In this document: piece after piece, positions 25,100 to 36,199 of the stretch | Numbering within the stretch: the first letter of the stretch is position 1 | Layout of the letters: each line of letters starts with the position of its first letter | NCBI GenBank assembly: GCA_033961575.1 | Contig: CM066738.1 | Coordinates: 106,541,478 to 106,605,477 of the forward strand | Source: Aselliscus stoliczkanus | Lineage: Eukaryota > Chordata > Mammalia > Chiroptera > Hipposideridae | Length of the DNA stretch: 64,000 bases | Direction: 5' to 3' | Program-made: the position numbers and the translations under genes | Notes under the pieces: generated by a model | Told to the model about the DNA's origin: nothing | What the model saw: the letters and a program-made list of their open reading frames with translations, nothing else | Database searches by the model: none

Positions 25100-25940
25100 A
25101 TAACAAAAAATGAACATGGGTATTGGGATAATGCTGGCCTTGTAAAATGGGTTTGGGGGTGTTCCCTCCTCTTCTATTTTTTGGAAGAGTTTGAGAAGGA
25201 TGGGTGTTAATGTTTCTTTAAACATTTGGTAGAATCACCAGTGAAACTATCTGGTCATGGGCTTTTCTTTGAGAAGTTTTTGTTTACTGACTCAATCTTC
25301 TCATTACTGGTCCATTCAGATTTTACATTTCAGTATGATTCAGTTTTAGTAGGTTGTATGTCTCTAGAAATATATCTATTTCTTCTAAACTGTCCATTTT
25401 GTAGGCATATACTCCTTCATAGCGGTGTCTTATAATGCTTTGTATTTCTGTGGTATCAATTATAATTTCTCCTCTTTCATTTCTACTTTTATGTATTGGT
25501 GTTTTTTTTTTCCTTTGGTAAGTCTAGCTAAAGGTGTGTCAGTCTTACTTATCTTTTCAAAGAATGAACTCTTTAATTTTATCAATCTTTTCTGTTGTTT
25601 TACTATTTGCTAGCTCATTATTTCTGCACTAATTATTATTTTGGCTTCCTTCTGCTACATTTGGGCTTACTTTATTCTTCTTTGTCTAATTCCTCGAGAA
25701 TTAATGTTAGGTTGTTTATTTGAGATCCTTCTTTTTTCTTAACGTAGGCATGCATGGCCATAACCTCTTACAGAACTGCTTTTGGTGCATCTCATAAGGT
25801 TTTATATGTTCCTTTTTTTTTTTGTCTCAAGGTATTTATTACATCCCTTTTGATTTCTTCTTTCATCAGCTGTTATTTCAGTGTGTGTCTGTCCGTGTAT
25901 TTGTGAATTTTCCAGCTTTCCTCCTGTTACTGATTGCTAT
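25100..25940 (-). mobile_element. L1 ORF2 fragment, antisense
   Basis: The plus strand reads GGTATTGGGATAATGCTGGC, CTTCTATTTTTTGGAAGAGT, TGGTAGAATCACCAGTGAAA, CTATCTGGTCATGGGCTTTT and TAGGTTGTATGTCTCTAG, which is the reverse complement of the L1 reverse-transcriptase region. It continues to TGTGAATTTTCCAGCTTTCC. Many stops occur in the sense frame. Confidence 0.85.
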
Positions 25941-27269
25941 GGATCGGTTTGGGAGAGCAGATGGACCCAGAGCCTCTGTCTGGGGTCCCTACTTAGGCGC
26001 TGCTGCAAGCAGGCGTGCGCTGTGCCCTGAGCACTGGCTGCTGCACTTCTCGTCTATCTGGTCCCCAGTTGTCGAGCCCCACAGATTCTTTCAGTGATCC
26101 CCATGAAGCAGGACCAACCTGGATCCTGGGAAGCATCCCACAATCCTGGAGAAGCTGGAAACCCACCTGGGGTTCTCTTTTTCCCATAGGTCCAGGGGGG
26201 CCATTCTGGTTCAGCGAGGTGCCAGTCTTCGGGATGGGCAATGCAGTAAGAGTGCACCCACTCCTCTTACCCTCCCAATGCTGGCCTCCTCATGCGGGGC
26301 AAAAGGGGTGCTTCAGCCTCACCCCTGCATTCTGGGATTTTCATGATGGTGTCTTGTCTGTGGATTGTTGCTGCTTGTTCTTCCTGTGAGAGGGACTGAA
26401 CTTAGGAATGACCTATCTCTTCTGAGGACTGGCTTGTGATGCACTGAGATGAGGCTCGGGACACAAATGGGGGTGATGGGACTTCTATTCTAAGTGGCCT
26501 GCTGCTTTGCAGGCTGAAATTTGCACTGCATGAAAAGCAGCTGGGGTCCACGAAACAGAGGGTGGTGGCGGCTCCTTTGATGGAACCAGAGCTGGAGCCG
26601 GAGACAGACCACCTGGTTCTAGTGTCACAATGCCACCGAACGCCACCACATTCTCGCACCCACTTTTAGTACAAAACCAATTTCATTCAGTTAAGAAAAA
26701 CACATATATACTTTTGCTGCTAGTTGCAAAAGTTTAATCTGGTTTTCACAGCCTTGTGTTAATATCTAAAAAGTAGGTTACATACTGCAATGCCTTATAA
26801 AGTAACAGTTCAGTGCCTGGAAGAGAGATAATCACCAATGGCAAGTGACCTAGGTTCATCTTGACTGAAAAATTTGAGAAACATATCATTTAGTCAGTAA
26901 TAATTTGTGCTCAGGAAGGGATGCGTATATCACGACGTCTCTAAATTATTCAATATAGAAGTAACTTTTCATGCTATGAATGATTAAAAAAAAAACTAGA
27001 AAACCAAAGTGGCAGAGTTACTGTTGAGACTCGGGACCCACCCTCTTCTTTTGCATTAGACTGCCCTGTTCTTTACAGAAAGTGAGAGAGTACTTTCAGG
27101 GATGCTTGTTTGACAGGGCCTGTTTGAATAGGCCTGTGTCTCCATGATGAATGGTTCCTATGCTGTGAAGAGCTATCATTAGCATATCAAAAACCTTCCA
27201 AAGTGTTTGGAAGACTTTTTTTCTTTCATCTGTGAGTTTTCTGGGGAAGAGGCTGGTAAGGATCTTATC
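25941..27269. other. Intergenic, moderately GC-rich part unassigned
   Basis: The segment 25950-26660 is richer in GC than its surroundings and keeps several overlapping open frames (up to 124 codons). I recognise no protein family. It may be an old LTR or another insertion next to the L1 fragment. Confidence 0.35.
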
Positions 27270-27548
27270 CTGGGATATGAGTTTTATTTCAAGGTTACTA
27301 AAGTACCACAGGAGGGCAGTCCAATGGAAACCCGGTGAATTGTACCCACAGGGCACTGCCAGCAAGATAATATATATGTAGTCACAGGATGAGGAGTACA
27401 GGGTGGGAAGTGGAGTCAAGGGAATTGTAATACATATGTATGATATCAGGGGTGGGGGGGTGGATTGGGGGAAGGGGGTTGTCACTTTGTGAGGGATGAA
27501 AGGAATAACTATTGCATTGTTTTGTACACCTGAAATTAATAATAAAAA
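27270..27548 (+). mobile_element. L1 3' end, sense
   Basis: It ends GGGGGTTGTCACTTTGTGAG, CTATTGCATTGTTTTGTACA and CCTGAAATTAATAATAAAAA, the same tail as at 6483-6655 on the other strand. It is a 5'-truncated copy. Confidence 0.7.
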
Positions 27549-27639
27549 TAGCATAACCTTATAGTTTCAAGAAACATGAGAGATGATGATAAAGAAGACA
27601 TTCTCATCCTAGTTTGTTGTTAGAATATATATACACACA

Positions 27640-27794
27640 CAGCAAAACCTTGGATTGTCAGTAACTTGGTTTGCGAGTGTTCCGCAACACGAGCAAACAT
27701 TTCTTACAGATTTTAACATGGTAAATGAGTGCTGTCTTGCAATATGAGTAGTTTGTTTCCGGAATGAATTATGCTCGCAAACCAAGGTATTACT
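27640..27794. mobile_element. Tc1/mariner (Tigger-like) miniature element
   Basis: The ends are CAGCAAAACCTTGGATTG with a nearby CTTGGTTTGCGAG, and the inverted GCTCGCAAACCAAGGTATTA before CTATA. The terminal repeats are about 25 bp with an insertion in the left copy. It is flanked by a (TA)n tract, so the target duplication is unclear. Confidence 0.65.
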
Positions 27795-27879
27795 ATATAT
27801 ATATATATATATTTCTTTTTTTTTTGACAGAGAACCAACATTTTGTCTGAGCTTAGCTATAAATTGTACATTTGTAACC

Positions 27880-28480
27880 TTCCAATTCAGTGTGCCCTCA
27901 GGAATTCAGCCAGGGCAGTCCTCTCCTCTCAGCCTCTTCTCTAGACATTGCTTTTATTCTCTTGCTCCTGCTGTGACATGGCTTACCCTGCATTTCTTCC
28001 TTACACTTCCTCCATGTGCTGGCTATGCTCTCTTCTACTTCCTTCAGATTGGTTTACAAGGTAGAAGAGGTGTCCTTTGGCTTTGTTTTCACCTTCTACA
28101 CAATTACCATCCATTCTCTCCAAAAGCACCCAGCATGTTGACTGCGCCATTTATTTATCATCCACCCGATCGCTCGCTCTCCACTCCACCTCCTTCCTAA
28201 AGATTCCACCTCCTGAGTCACTTTATCCTCTCAACACTTCTGTTGGTATTTGTAATTTCAATATCCATCAAATGCCTTGGTTTGCTTGCAACAATTCCAG
28301 AATTCATAGTTTAAATATGATTTTCAATTCTTTTTTAATTTCATAATTATACCAGATAGATGATATACATTTTGATCACCTTATACATGGGTGTCCCTTC
28401 CAACATCTGGGCTGTTAGTTTCTTGGTATCCTGATCTCAAATATACAGGTGTCTGTCTTCAGTCACTTCCTGTATCATAT
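27880..28480 (+). mobile_element. L2/CR1-like ORF2 remnant, first part
   Basis: Pyrimidine-rich sequence typical of the sense strand of L2. The frame reads NFNIH (about 28255-28269), matching the (D)FNIH motif of the CR1/L2 endonuclease domain. Divergence is high. It is split from the second part by the hAT-like insertion at 28484-29013. Confidence 0.5.
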
Positions 28481-28483
28481 ACT

Positions 28484-29013
28484 GGACCAGTGACTCCCAA
28501 TATATGCTCCATGTGTCTCTGGGTGCCCTCAGACATTTTCAGAGGGTCTGTGAGGTAAAAATTATTTTCATAGTACCATGAAGAAATGATTTCTCTTTTT
28601 AATTCTCACTTATTCACAAGTGTACAGTGGAGTTTTCCAGAAGATAAGCACATTATGTGATCCAGAAGCAGATATGACAATCCAGCTGTCTTCTCATAAG
28701 TCAAATATTTGTGAGGTTTGTAAAAATGTAAAACAGTAACACTTTCTCACCATTTTGGAAAAATATAGTTATATTTTCTGTTAGAAATTATAGTTTTTAT
28801 CTGAGAATGATACCATGATGTATCATGCTGTCTTGGGTTTACTGCTGCCATTTTAAAATAAACCTATAAATGAATATTTAAGACATCCTCAGTTCTAATG
28901 TTAGATGTCTTGAATATTGACATTGCACAAGTAAAACAAAGTTTTGTGAGCACTCATTAATTTTTAAGAGTGCAAACTGTTCCCAAGAGAAAAAAAAAAA
29001 ATTAGAACTGCTG
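28484..29013 (+). mobile_element. hAT-Charlie-like nonautonomous element
   Basis: It starts CCAGTGACTCCCAA and ends AGAACTGCTGCTCTAG, an imperfect inverted pair. Internally GGTCTGTGAGGTAAAAATTA and TTTTCATAGTACCATGAAGA resemble the MER1/Charlie pattern. The 8-bp target duplication is not clear. Confidence 0.55.
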
Positions 29014-29600
29014 CTCTAGATTTGATTGTTAGCAGTAAATTCAACACCTCAATAATCGCAGTTCCAGGATCCCATCCTCAGAGCATCATGTCCTCTCTTA
29101 CCAGCAAGCACATCCACTGTCTGTGGTGCCAGAGGAACCTAACATCCTTTATAACTGAGTCTCCTACGTCTCATTTCCTCATAAGCCTCTTTAATCTCAG
29201 GTCTTTACTCTCGGTAATCAGTCCTCCACTTTCAACCTCCTCTCACACTCTTTTCTCCTGTCTTCTCACAATGAAACAACCACAGTCTGGTCAATCCAAC
29301 TTTCTATTTTTTTCCACACCTGCATGGGTGCAGCTGAACAAAGCTAGGAGCAACACGGTCTCTTACTGTAAATGCAGAGCCATTACTGGGAAAGGAACCC
29401 TCAGGGCTTTGGACAAAGCTACATCCCTTGTACACCTTCACTCTCCTATGGGACAATTTTTTACCTTCTTTTCTCTCCTCCAACCTTCATCAACTCTCCC
29501 TCAAGATGTATTCTCAGACATTGACCTGGCTAGCTATGTCACAAAGCAAACAGAAGTAGCCACAGAGATAAGTAGGATACTATATTCAAAGTGCTGTTAA
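29014..29600 (+). mobile_element. L2/CR1-like ORF2 remnant, second part
   Basis: A 192-codon open frame (29022-29600) runs through it. Near its end it reads DIDLASYVTKQTEVATEI, which resembles the DLASYFKEKIEAI segment of L2 ORF2. I take it as an L2 relic whose frame stays open by chance and composition, and not as a gene. Confidence 0.5.
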
Positions 29601-29912
29601 CCTAGCACTGTATGCACAGTAAATTTACATCGCAAGAATGAATATCAAAAAAAAAAAAATTAAGCAAACAAAAATTGAGAAATATTAATATATACTTAAA
29701 ATAGGAAAAAAAATACAGAAGAAAGGCTTGAACAATTGACGGATTAGAAAGGAAAAAGTAAACATGGATAAATATAAACAAATATAGGGTGTATAAAATA
29801 GTCATCTTCACTTTTCATATTTCTATAATAAGCCTCAAAATAATAGGAATAGGATGTATTGCTTCTAACCTAGTAAAAGGGATGGAGGAACAATCATTTC
29901 AAAATCATTTAA

Positions 29913-30018
29913 GGCCGGCGGCTGAGTGGCACAGTGGTTAAGCGCTGGCTTGGAAGGCCAGCGGCCCAAGTTCAGGTCCCACATATGAGGGCCAGTGACA
30001 CTGCCCTCAAAAAAAAAG
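29913..30018 (+). mobile_element. Short tRNA-derived SINE inserted near L1
   Basis: Its head GGCCGGCGGCTGAGTGGCAC, GTTAAGCGCTGG and TTCAGGTCCCACATATGAGG, end ACTGCCCTC and A tail match the other short SINEs. The duplication AAATCATTTAAG lies on both sides (29902-29913 and 30019-30030). Confidence 0.92.
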
Positions 30019-30030
30019 AAATCATTTAAG

Positions 30031-30960
30031 ACAAGAGAAAGTGAAAAAGGAATATAGGAAATAGAGATACAAACAGAAAGAACATACTATTATAAGTAAC
30101 CCCAATCATACCAATAATCACAGTCAACATAAATAGATTAAACACTCTGGATAATAAATGACAATGATTGTTAGGATATGAATAAAAATTCAGCTCTCTT
30201 CTATTTACAAGATGTGTATTCTGAAAATAAAAGGTCAAAAAATGTTTGAAAATGTTAGGATGAAAAATTACATGCCAGGCTAACACTAAACAAAAATCCT
30301 AAAGGGAAAATTTGTGTTATCTAATATCACTTAAAATTAATTTTTCATCCATTTTAAAAGCAATGCTAGAAACAAAGAGGGCCACTACATAAAGGCTCAT
30401 AAAATTGATAAAATTCACAACAACTACTAGATTATATACCCCTAATAACATGTGTATGTATCTAATGACATATACCTTTTATAGTAGTTGAAAGATTAGA
30501 AAAAACTCATATGGATACACGTGTTTTGAATAAGAAAATTGTCAAGCTAGCTCCAGTATGTATTTTTAGACCATCATACCCAACAATCGGAAAATATCCA
30601 TTATCTTACCGAACACATGGAGCGTTTATGAAAATTTACCAGCTACCAGTCCATTTCCAAGCAGAGAGCCTTACATTTCACAAAATCACTGCCATACCAT
30701 CCATAGTTTCTGAATCCAACATATTGAAGATAAAAAGTGACAACCGGAGATAACCTAGAGAAAACCCTACAAATACACAAATTAATACTCATACTCAGAT
30801 AAGAGATCATACTGGAATTCAGACACTACTTAGGAGGACTAATGGAAAAACTACCTATTAAAATGTGTGGATACAAGCAACATAGTTTTAGAAGTAAACT
30901 GATAGCTTTAAATGAACAGTGTGGAAAGAATTAGTATTTTAACAAGAGAATGGAAAGCAA
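30031..30960 (+). mobile_element. L1 ORF2 (endonuclease region) fragment
   Basis: TGCTAGAAACAAAGAGGGCC, ACTACATAAAGG, CCAACATATTGAAGATAAAA and AAAAGTGACAACCGGAGAT follow the order of L1 ORF2 endonuclease coding sequence. The many in-frame stops and gaps mark it as dead. Confidence 0.65.
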
Positions 30961-31399
30961 AACCAAACCAAACAGCGCCTGACATCCGGGAGCTGGCCCG
31001 TTGCCCTCAGCCTGGCCTGGTGTCCTCCTGTTGAACATAAATAATATGAAAGAACAAAGTCATTCCGTGACTGTGATGGATCCAGACAACAGCGGGACCA
31101 CTCCTTAATCATGTCTGGATACAGAAAAAAACATAAACACTTCCCAAGCCACAGAACACTTCACATCCGTCTCTCCCAGTTAATGAGTGATGGCTGCTCC
31201 TTTACTAAATAGATGTTCAGCCTCTCTCTACAATTCCCTCCTCCTAGATAAGATTTATCCTGATACCCAATCTTAGAATTATCCCCACTTTCTGACAGCA
31301 GCTAATTCAGAGCAGTTATACTATTTAAACCCCTCTTACTATTAAAAAATAACAACAGTAAATTCAGTCTTTTATTGGTGGGTTTTGGTGGTGGACATG

Positions 31400-32821
31400 G
31401 ACAAAAAAAGAATAAGCCATATAATTAAAGCTACAACACACAACAATAGCAAATCAGAGAAAAATCAATCAAATACAATGAAGGAAGTATGTAAGATCAG
31501 GAGCCAAAATATGCAATAACAAATAAGCATAAAATGGGAAGTAGGAACAATGGGGAAAAAAAAAGCTGAAAGTTATCTTTGAAAAGACTTACATAAAAGG
31601 CAATTTAATTATATGGTCCATTACTATTTTTTTTTTTCTGGTCAACGTCCACCAGCTAAAAAACCTCCAGGAACAACAAGAAATAAGACATACATACTTG
31701 ATACTAGAGATGAAAAAAAAAAAAAAGTGTTCCTGTGTGTGACGGGGGGGCGCGGGGTGGATAATAAGAGAGGCAGCAGAATGAATATTGAGCAAATTTA
31801 GGTCAATAAATGTAAAAAATTAAAAGAAAAGGACAAATTCTTTAAAAACATAACTTGCCAAAATAAGCTTTTCAAAAAAGAAAAAAAAATACATGAACTA
31901 AATAAAATAAGCCTATAATAATTAAATAAAATTCCATATGTAGTCAAAATGTTCCCACAAAGAAAACCCAATGGTCACTTGGTTTTAAAAATGAGTTGTA
32001 ACAAACGTTCTAGTATCAGATCATTTCAATCTTATGCAAACTCTTCTAGAGGATATAAGAATATAAAAACAAAACATCCTCAACTTATTTTATGTGGAAG
32101 GTATATTGACTCCCAAATTAGACCAATACAGTATAAGAAAGTCAAAATTAAAAGTGTTGAGGCTAACATCTTAAATTAATTATTAACAAACTCAATCTAG
32201 CAACATATACAAATACAATGACTCATTCTCAGGCTGGCTTTATCATAGCAAACCAAGCTTGGTTTACTCTCAAACGAAAAAATATATTTTCATATACTAT
32301 AGATAATAATATTTTCACATTAACAGACAAAGGCAAAGAAATATATGGCTATCACAATAAATGCAATAAAAGCAATTAATAAATCCCACTACACATTGAT
32401 GATAAAAAATCACTTATCAAAGTCAGAATGGAAGGGAACACCATGTCTTGATCAGGTGAGTCTGTGACATATACACGGCATCTTTGCTCAGCAGTGAAAT
32501 CTGGAATGCCATCCATATTAGCAACAGTACAAGAATGCTCACTATTCCCAAATCCATTCAGTACTTTATAGGAGGTTCTAACAAATGCAGTAAGAATATT
32601 AAAAAGTTATAAGATTAAAAGGAAGGAAATGCAATGATCATTAATTACAGATTGCAAAACCATCTATACAAGTATTTCAAAAGAATTTACAGGTAAATCA
32701 TTAAACTAGTAAGAGGAATTAATGAGGTCCCAGATACAATATAAATAACATAAAAATCCACTACGTTTTCTATATACTAGCAACAGTTAGGACATGTAAT
32801 TAAAATAAATGTCATTCACTG

Positions 32822-32871
<50 letters not shown>

Positions 32872-33430
32872 CTCAGACTTAAATCTATCAAAGGATTAAC
32901 AAGCATTATATAAAAGGAGAGGCATTTCAGGCTCATGAATAGGGACTAATTAATATAAAGAGGTCAATTCTCCCAAAATTGATGTAATGCATTTACAATG
33001 AACATACATGTATTGTTCTTTGTTTTTTTTGCTTTGAGAAACTGTGAAAACTAAGTCTAAAATGCATATGGAAGAAGAAAGGCTTAAGAAAATCTAAGAC
33101 AAAATGAGGAAAAAGACAATAAAAAGACTTGCCGGCCAGATTTCAAGGCTCACCAAAGACTATAGTAATTAAGAAAAGTGTGGTACTGTGATTGGCATAA
33201 TCAAATTTGCCAGTGCAATAAAGTGGGGAACTCAGAAATAGGCTGACACAGAATAAAAGGACCTGATGAGTACAGACAGCATCGGAGAGAAGTGGGAAAG
33301 ATAGGGTTTTCGATCTTTTTCAGTCCAGGATAACAGTTTATTCACACAGAAAAACAAACAAACACATCTCAGAATCAACACAACAATTAATATAAAGCAG
33401 ATTAAATATTTAAATATAAAGACAATATCT
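31400..33430 (+). mobile_element. L1 ORF2 remnants (reverse-transcriptase region), broken
   Basis: ATTTATAGAAGG-type and TACTAGCAACAGTTAGGACA wording, AGAGGTCAATTCTCCCAAAA, TTCAAGGCTCACCAAAGACT and AATAAGTGGGGAACTC-like text match L1 ORF2. A (TA)n tract at 32823-32870 interrupts it. The frame is destroyed throughout. Confidence 0.65.
32823..32870. repeat. (TA)n microsatellite
   Basis: About 24 TA units within an L1 relic. Confidence 0.97.
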
Positions 33431-33435
33431 CTGGT

Positions 33436-33960
33436 AGATAAGACTCTAAAATGACTCCAGTCGTTACACCTCCTGGTATTAACGTAATCCCTTCTCCTTG
33501 GGTGTGCTGGGACCTATGACTTGCTTCTAACCGAAGCTGATGGGTGTCCCTTCCATGGTTACTGTACATCGTTAGCAGTTTCTCTACTGATTCCCTCCCA
33601 TCCTGGCTTTCATGAAGTAAACCACCATATGGAGAAGCCCACAAGGCAAGCGGTTGAGGGTGGTCTCCAGCCGATAGCCAGCAAAGAAACGAGGCTTTCA
33701 GTCCAACAACCCACCAAGAACTGAATCCCGCCAGCACCCAGAGAGCCGGGAAGCTGACGCTTCTCTAGGTGTCAGGTGGGATCCCAGTGCCAGCCGGCAA
33801 CTCTGTGCAGCCCTGTGACAGGCCCCGCACAGAGGACCCAGTTAAGCCACGGATTTCTGATCCACAGGAACTGTGAGATAGTAAATGTGTGTTGTCTTAA
33901 GCCATTAAGTTTGTGGTAATTTTTTAATGCAGCAACAGACAACCAATAAAAATAAAAATT
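33436..33960 (+). mobile_element. MLT1-like MaLR LTR remnant
   Basis: GACTCCAGTCGTTACACCTC, TTCTCCTTGGGTGTGCTGGG, CCACAGGAACTGTGAGATAG, TAAATGTGTGTTGTCTTAAG and CCATTAAGTTTGTGGTAATT are MLT1-type signatures, ending near GCAACAGACAACCAAT. It has no coding content. Confidence 0.7.
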
Positions 33961-34279
33961 AAAATTAAAACACTTAGAAGAAAATAGAGGAGACTGTTTC
34001 TAGTGCTAAGACTTTTGGAAAGATTCTTTAATAAGATGCAAAAAATAAAATAAAAAATAAACTATAAATAATAAAGAAAGATACTGATATATTTGCTTAC
34101 ATTCAAATTAAGGACACCTGTGTATCAAATATATAACAAATGTGATAGCACAAAGGTCATGAAAATATAAGCCAAACACTTATTCACAATACATATAACC
34201 AGAAAAGGACTAGCATTATTAATATATGGTAACCTTTAATGAATTGATAAGAAAAAATGAACTCAATAAGAAATGGATA

Positions 34280-34392
34280 CGGCCGGCCGAGTGGTGCGAT
34301 GGTTAAGCGCTGGCTTGGGAAGCCAGCGGCCCTGGTTCGGGTCCCACATATGAGGCCCAGTGACACTGCCCTCAAAAAAAAAAAAAAAAAGA
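34280..34392 (+). mobile_element. Short tRNA-derived SINE
   Basis: It begins CGGCCGGCCGAGTGGTGCG, has GGTTCGGGTCC and ends ACTGCCCTC plus A run. The duplication AAGAAATGGATA is at 34268-34279 and 34393-34404 and is perfect. This copy is among the closest to what looks like the family consensus. Confidence 0.93.
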
Positions 34393-34460
34393 AAGAAATG
34401 GATAAAAGACATGAACATGGATTTTATTTCATGAAAGACACACAAATGGAAAAAACTAAG

Positions 34461-34463
<3 letters not shown>

Positions 34464-34501
<38 letters not shown>
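34464..34501. repeat. (GT)n microsatellite
   Basis: About 19 units; complementary to the CA tract at 34653-34701. Confidence 0.97.
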
Positions 34502-34507
<6 letters not shown>

Positions 34508-34652
34508 TGAAATCTAAAAATGGCAAGTACTAGAAAAAATCTAGAGCAACAGAACCTTGTCTGTAATGGTTAGAGGTTAATTTGTACAGACAGTCTGGAA
34601 AAATAATAATTTGGCATTGTCTATAATGGTTGAGGATGTGCTTTCAGCCCTG

Positions 34653-34660
34653 GACACACA

Positions 34661-34701
<41 letters not shown>
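34653..34701. repeat. (CA)n microsatellite
   Basis: About 22 units, starting with an interrupted ACACACAGAC. Confidence 0.97.
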
Positions 34702-34702
<1 letters not shown>

Positions 34703-35925
34703 AGGAAGGAGGCTGGGGTGGGGGTTTGTAGGAAGTTTCTGGGTACAAATAAAACAATGACAAGATTCCTGTATATGTGCATCATAGAGCATATATGATA
34801 ACTCTTTATATAAAGTTTCAGTTTGCAAACATTAAAAATATTCCCCAAATCTATTAACAGGATAAAAGTCAAATAATGTATGTTACGTTCAGGTAATGTC
34901 ATATACATATAATGGAACTCTACCATGTTGAAAATAAGTGATCTCCACCTTCAAGCATCACCATGAATTAGACAAAATCTTGGGCAAAGAAAAGCAAGTT
35001 GCACAAGAATATATGTAGTATGGTACTGTTTACATAAATTTAAAAACATGCAAACATCTACAATATGTTGATAAGGAGAGAGACGTGCGCTAGAGCTATA
35101 AAGCAAAGCTAGGGAATGGTAAACATAAAATCCAGGGTGAACGTTTCTGGTGGGAACAGAACATATGCTAATGGAAGGTCACATAGAGGGCTTAACTGCT
35201 AGTATTAACTGGGCATTTTTCGGAGTAGATGGTAGGTATGTTCATGTTCATTTTATTAATAGCTTTCATATCTTTATCCTTTTCACTATATTGTACAGTG
35301 TGTGAGTATATGAATTCTGACACTAAATCCTACGTCTGGTCACAGACATTTATCAATATCATAGAGTAGGGCTTCTCACATTGCAGATAGAGTCAACACA
35401 TCTTTTCAGAATCAACACATTAATGTAATATACATTGACTGTCCATAATACCTACAGTTTGATAAATGGGGGCAGCAAAGCTGGCATATGCAAGGAACAA
35501 CCCAGTAGTGTTTTCTAATCTGCATACAGCAACCCACAGCAAGGGTGTGGACAGCAGTGTCCAGAAAAAACCAACCACAGAAAAGGAATTCCTCTCTACC
35601 AAGGTGTGAACCCCACTGTCATAGGTCTATGGAGCTTGGTCCCAATGCAAAGGCACACGCTCTCTTGCACTCTTCACTGGAAGGCTGACTTTCCGGCTGG
35701 AGCCTCTGGAATTTGCTCCTGGGTTCCAGTCTACAGCCATGGAAAAGCGAGAGCATCCCAACTTACAAAGCACCAACTAGAGGAGAAGGTACTTTCACCC
35801 CAACCCAAATTGTATGTGAGAATGACATGTGAATCAACAGAAACAAATCATTCTATATAGATTAGATCATTTTATGTTGATATAATCCTGTTATGTATGG
35901 CATTAACGTGAACAATCGTCATATA

Positions 35926-36159
35926 CCCGGGGTGCCAAAAAAATGTATACAAGTGGACACTTTAGTCAGCGTTGCTCAGGCAGTAGTTCGCCATAATCAG
36001 ATGTGTCAGGACGCTGATGGTAACCACTTTGAGCACCTCTTGTCATTGCAGAAGTCAAACGTGACTTGTATTCGTCTTTTGTTATCAGTGCATGTTATTA
36101 CAATTTTAATACAGTTTTCCTTTCTTAAAATGTGTATACATTTTTTTTGGTATCCTCTG
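35926..36159 (+). mobile_element. 234-bp mariner remnant keeping the end of a transposase
   Basis: The ends are CCCGGGGTGCCAAAAAAATG and an inverted copy finishing GGTATCCTCTG, flanked by TA. Between them the plus strand reads CQDADGNHFEHLL, which resembles the C-terminal (A/D)xGxHFEHLL end of Tc1/mariner transposases. The reading therefore preserves the last part of the gene next to the 3' inverted repeat. The rest of the transposase is deleted. Its terminal repeats match those at 4538-4667. Confidence 0.75.
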
Positions 36160-36199
36160 TATATGCAATTTGCATATTTTACCTCTGATCAGTTTCCAC

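Noticed and set aside
27096..27554. 152-codon minus-strand frame
   Set aside because: It overlaps an L1 3' end in antisense, with no domain or conservation signal.
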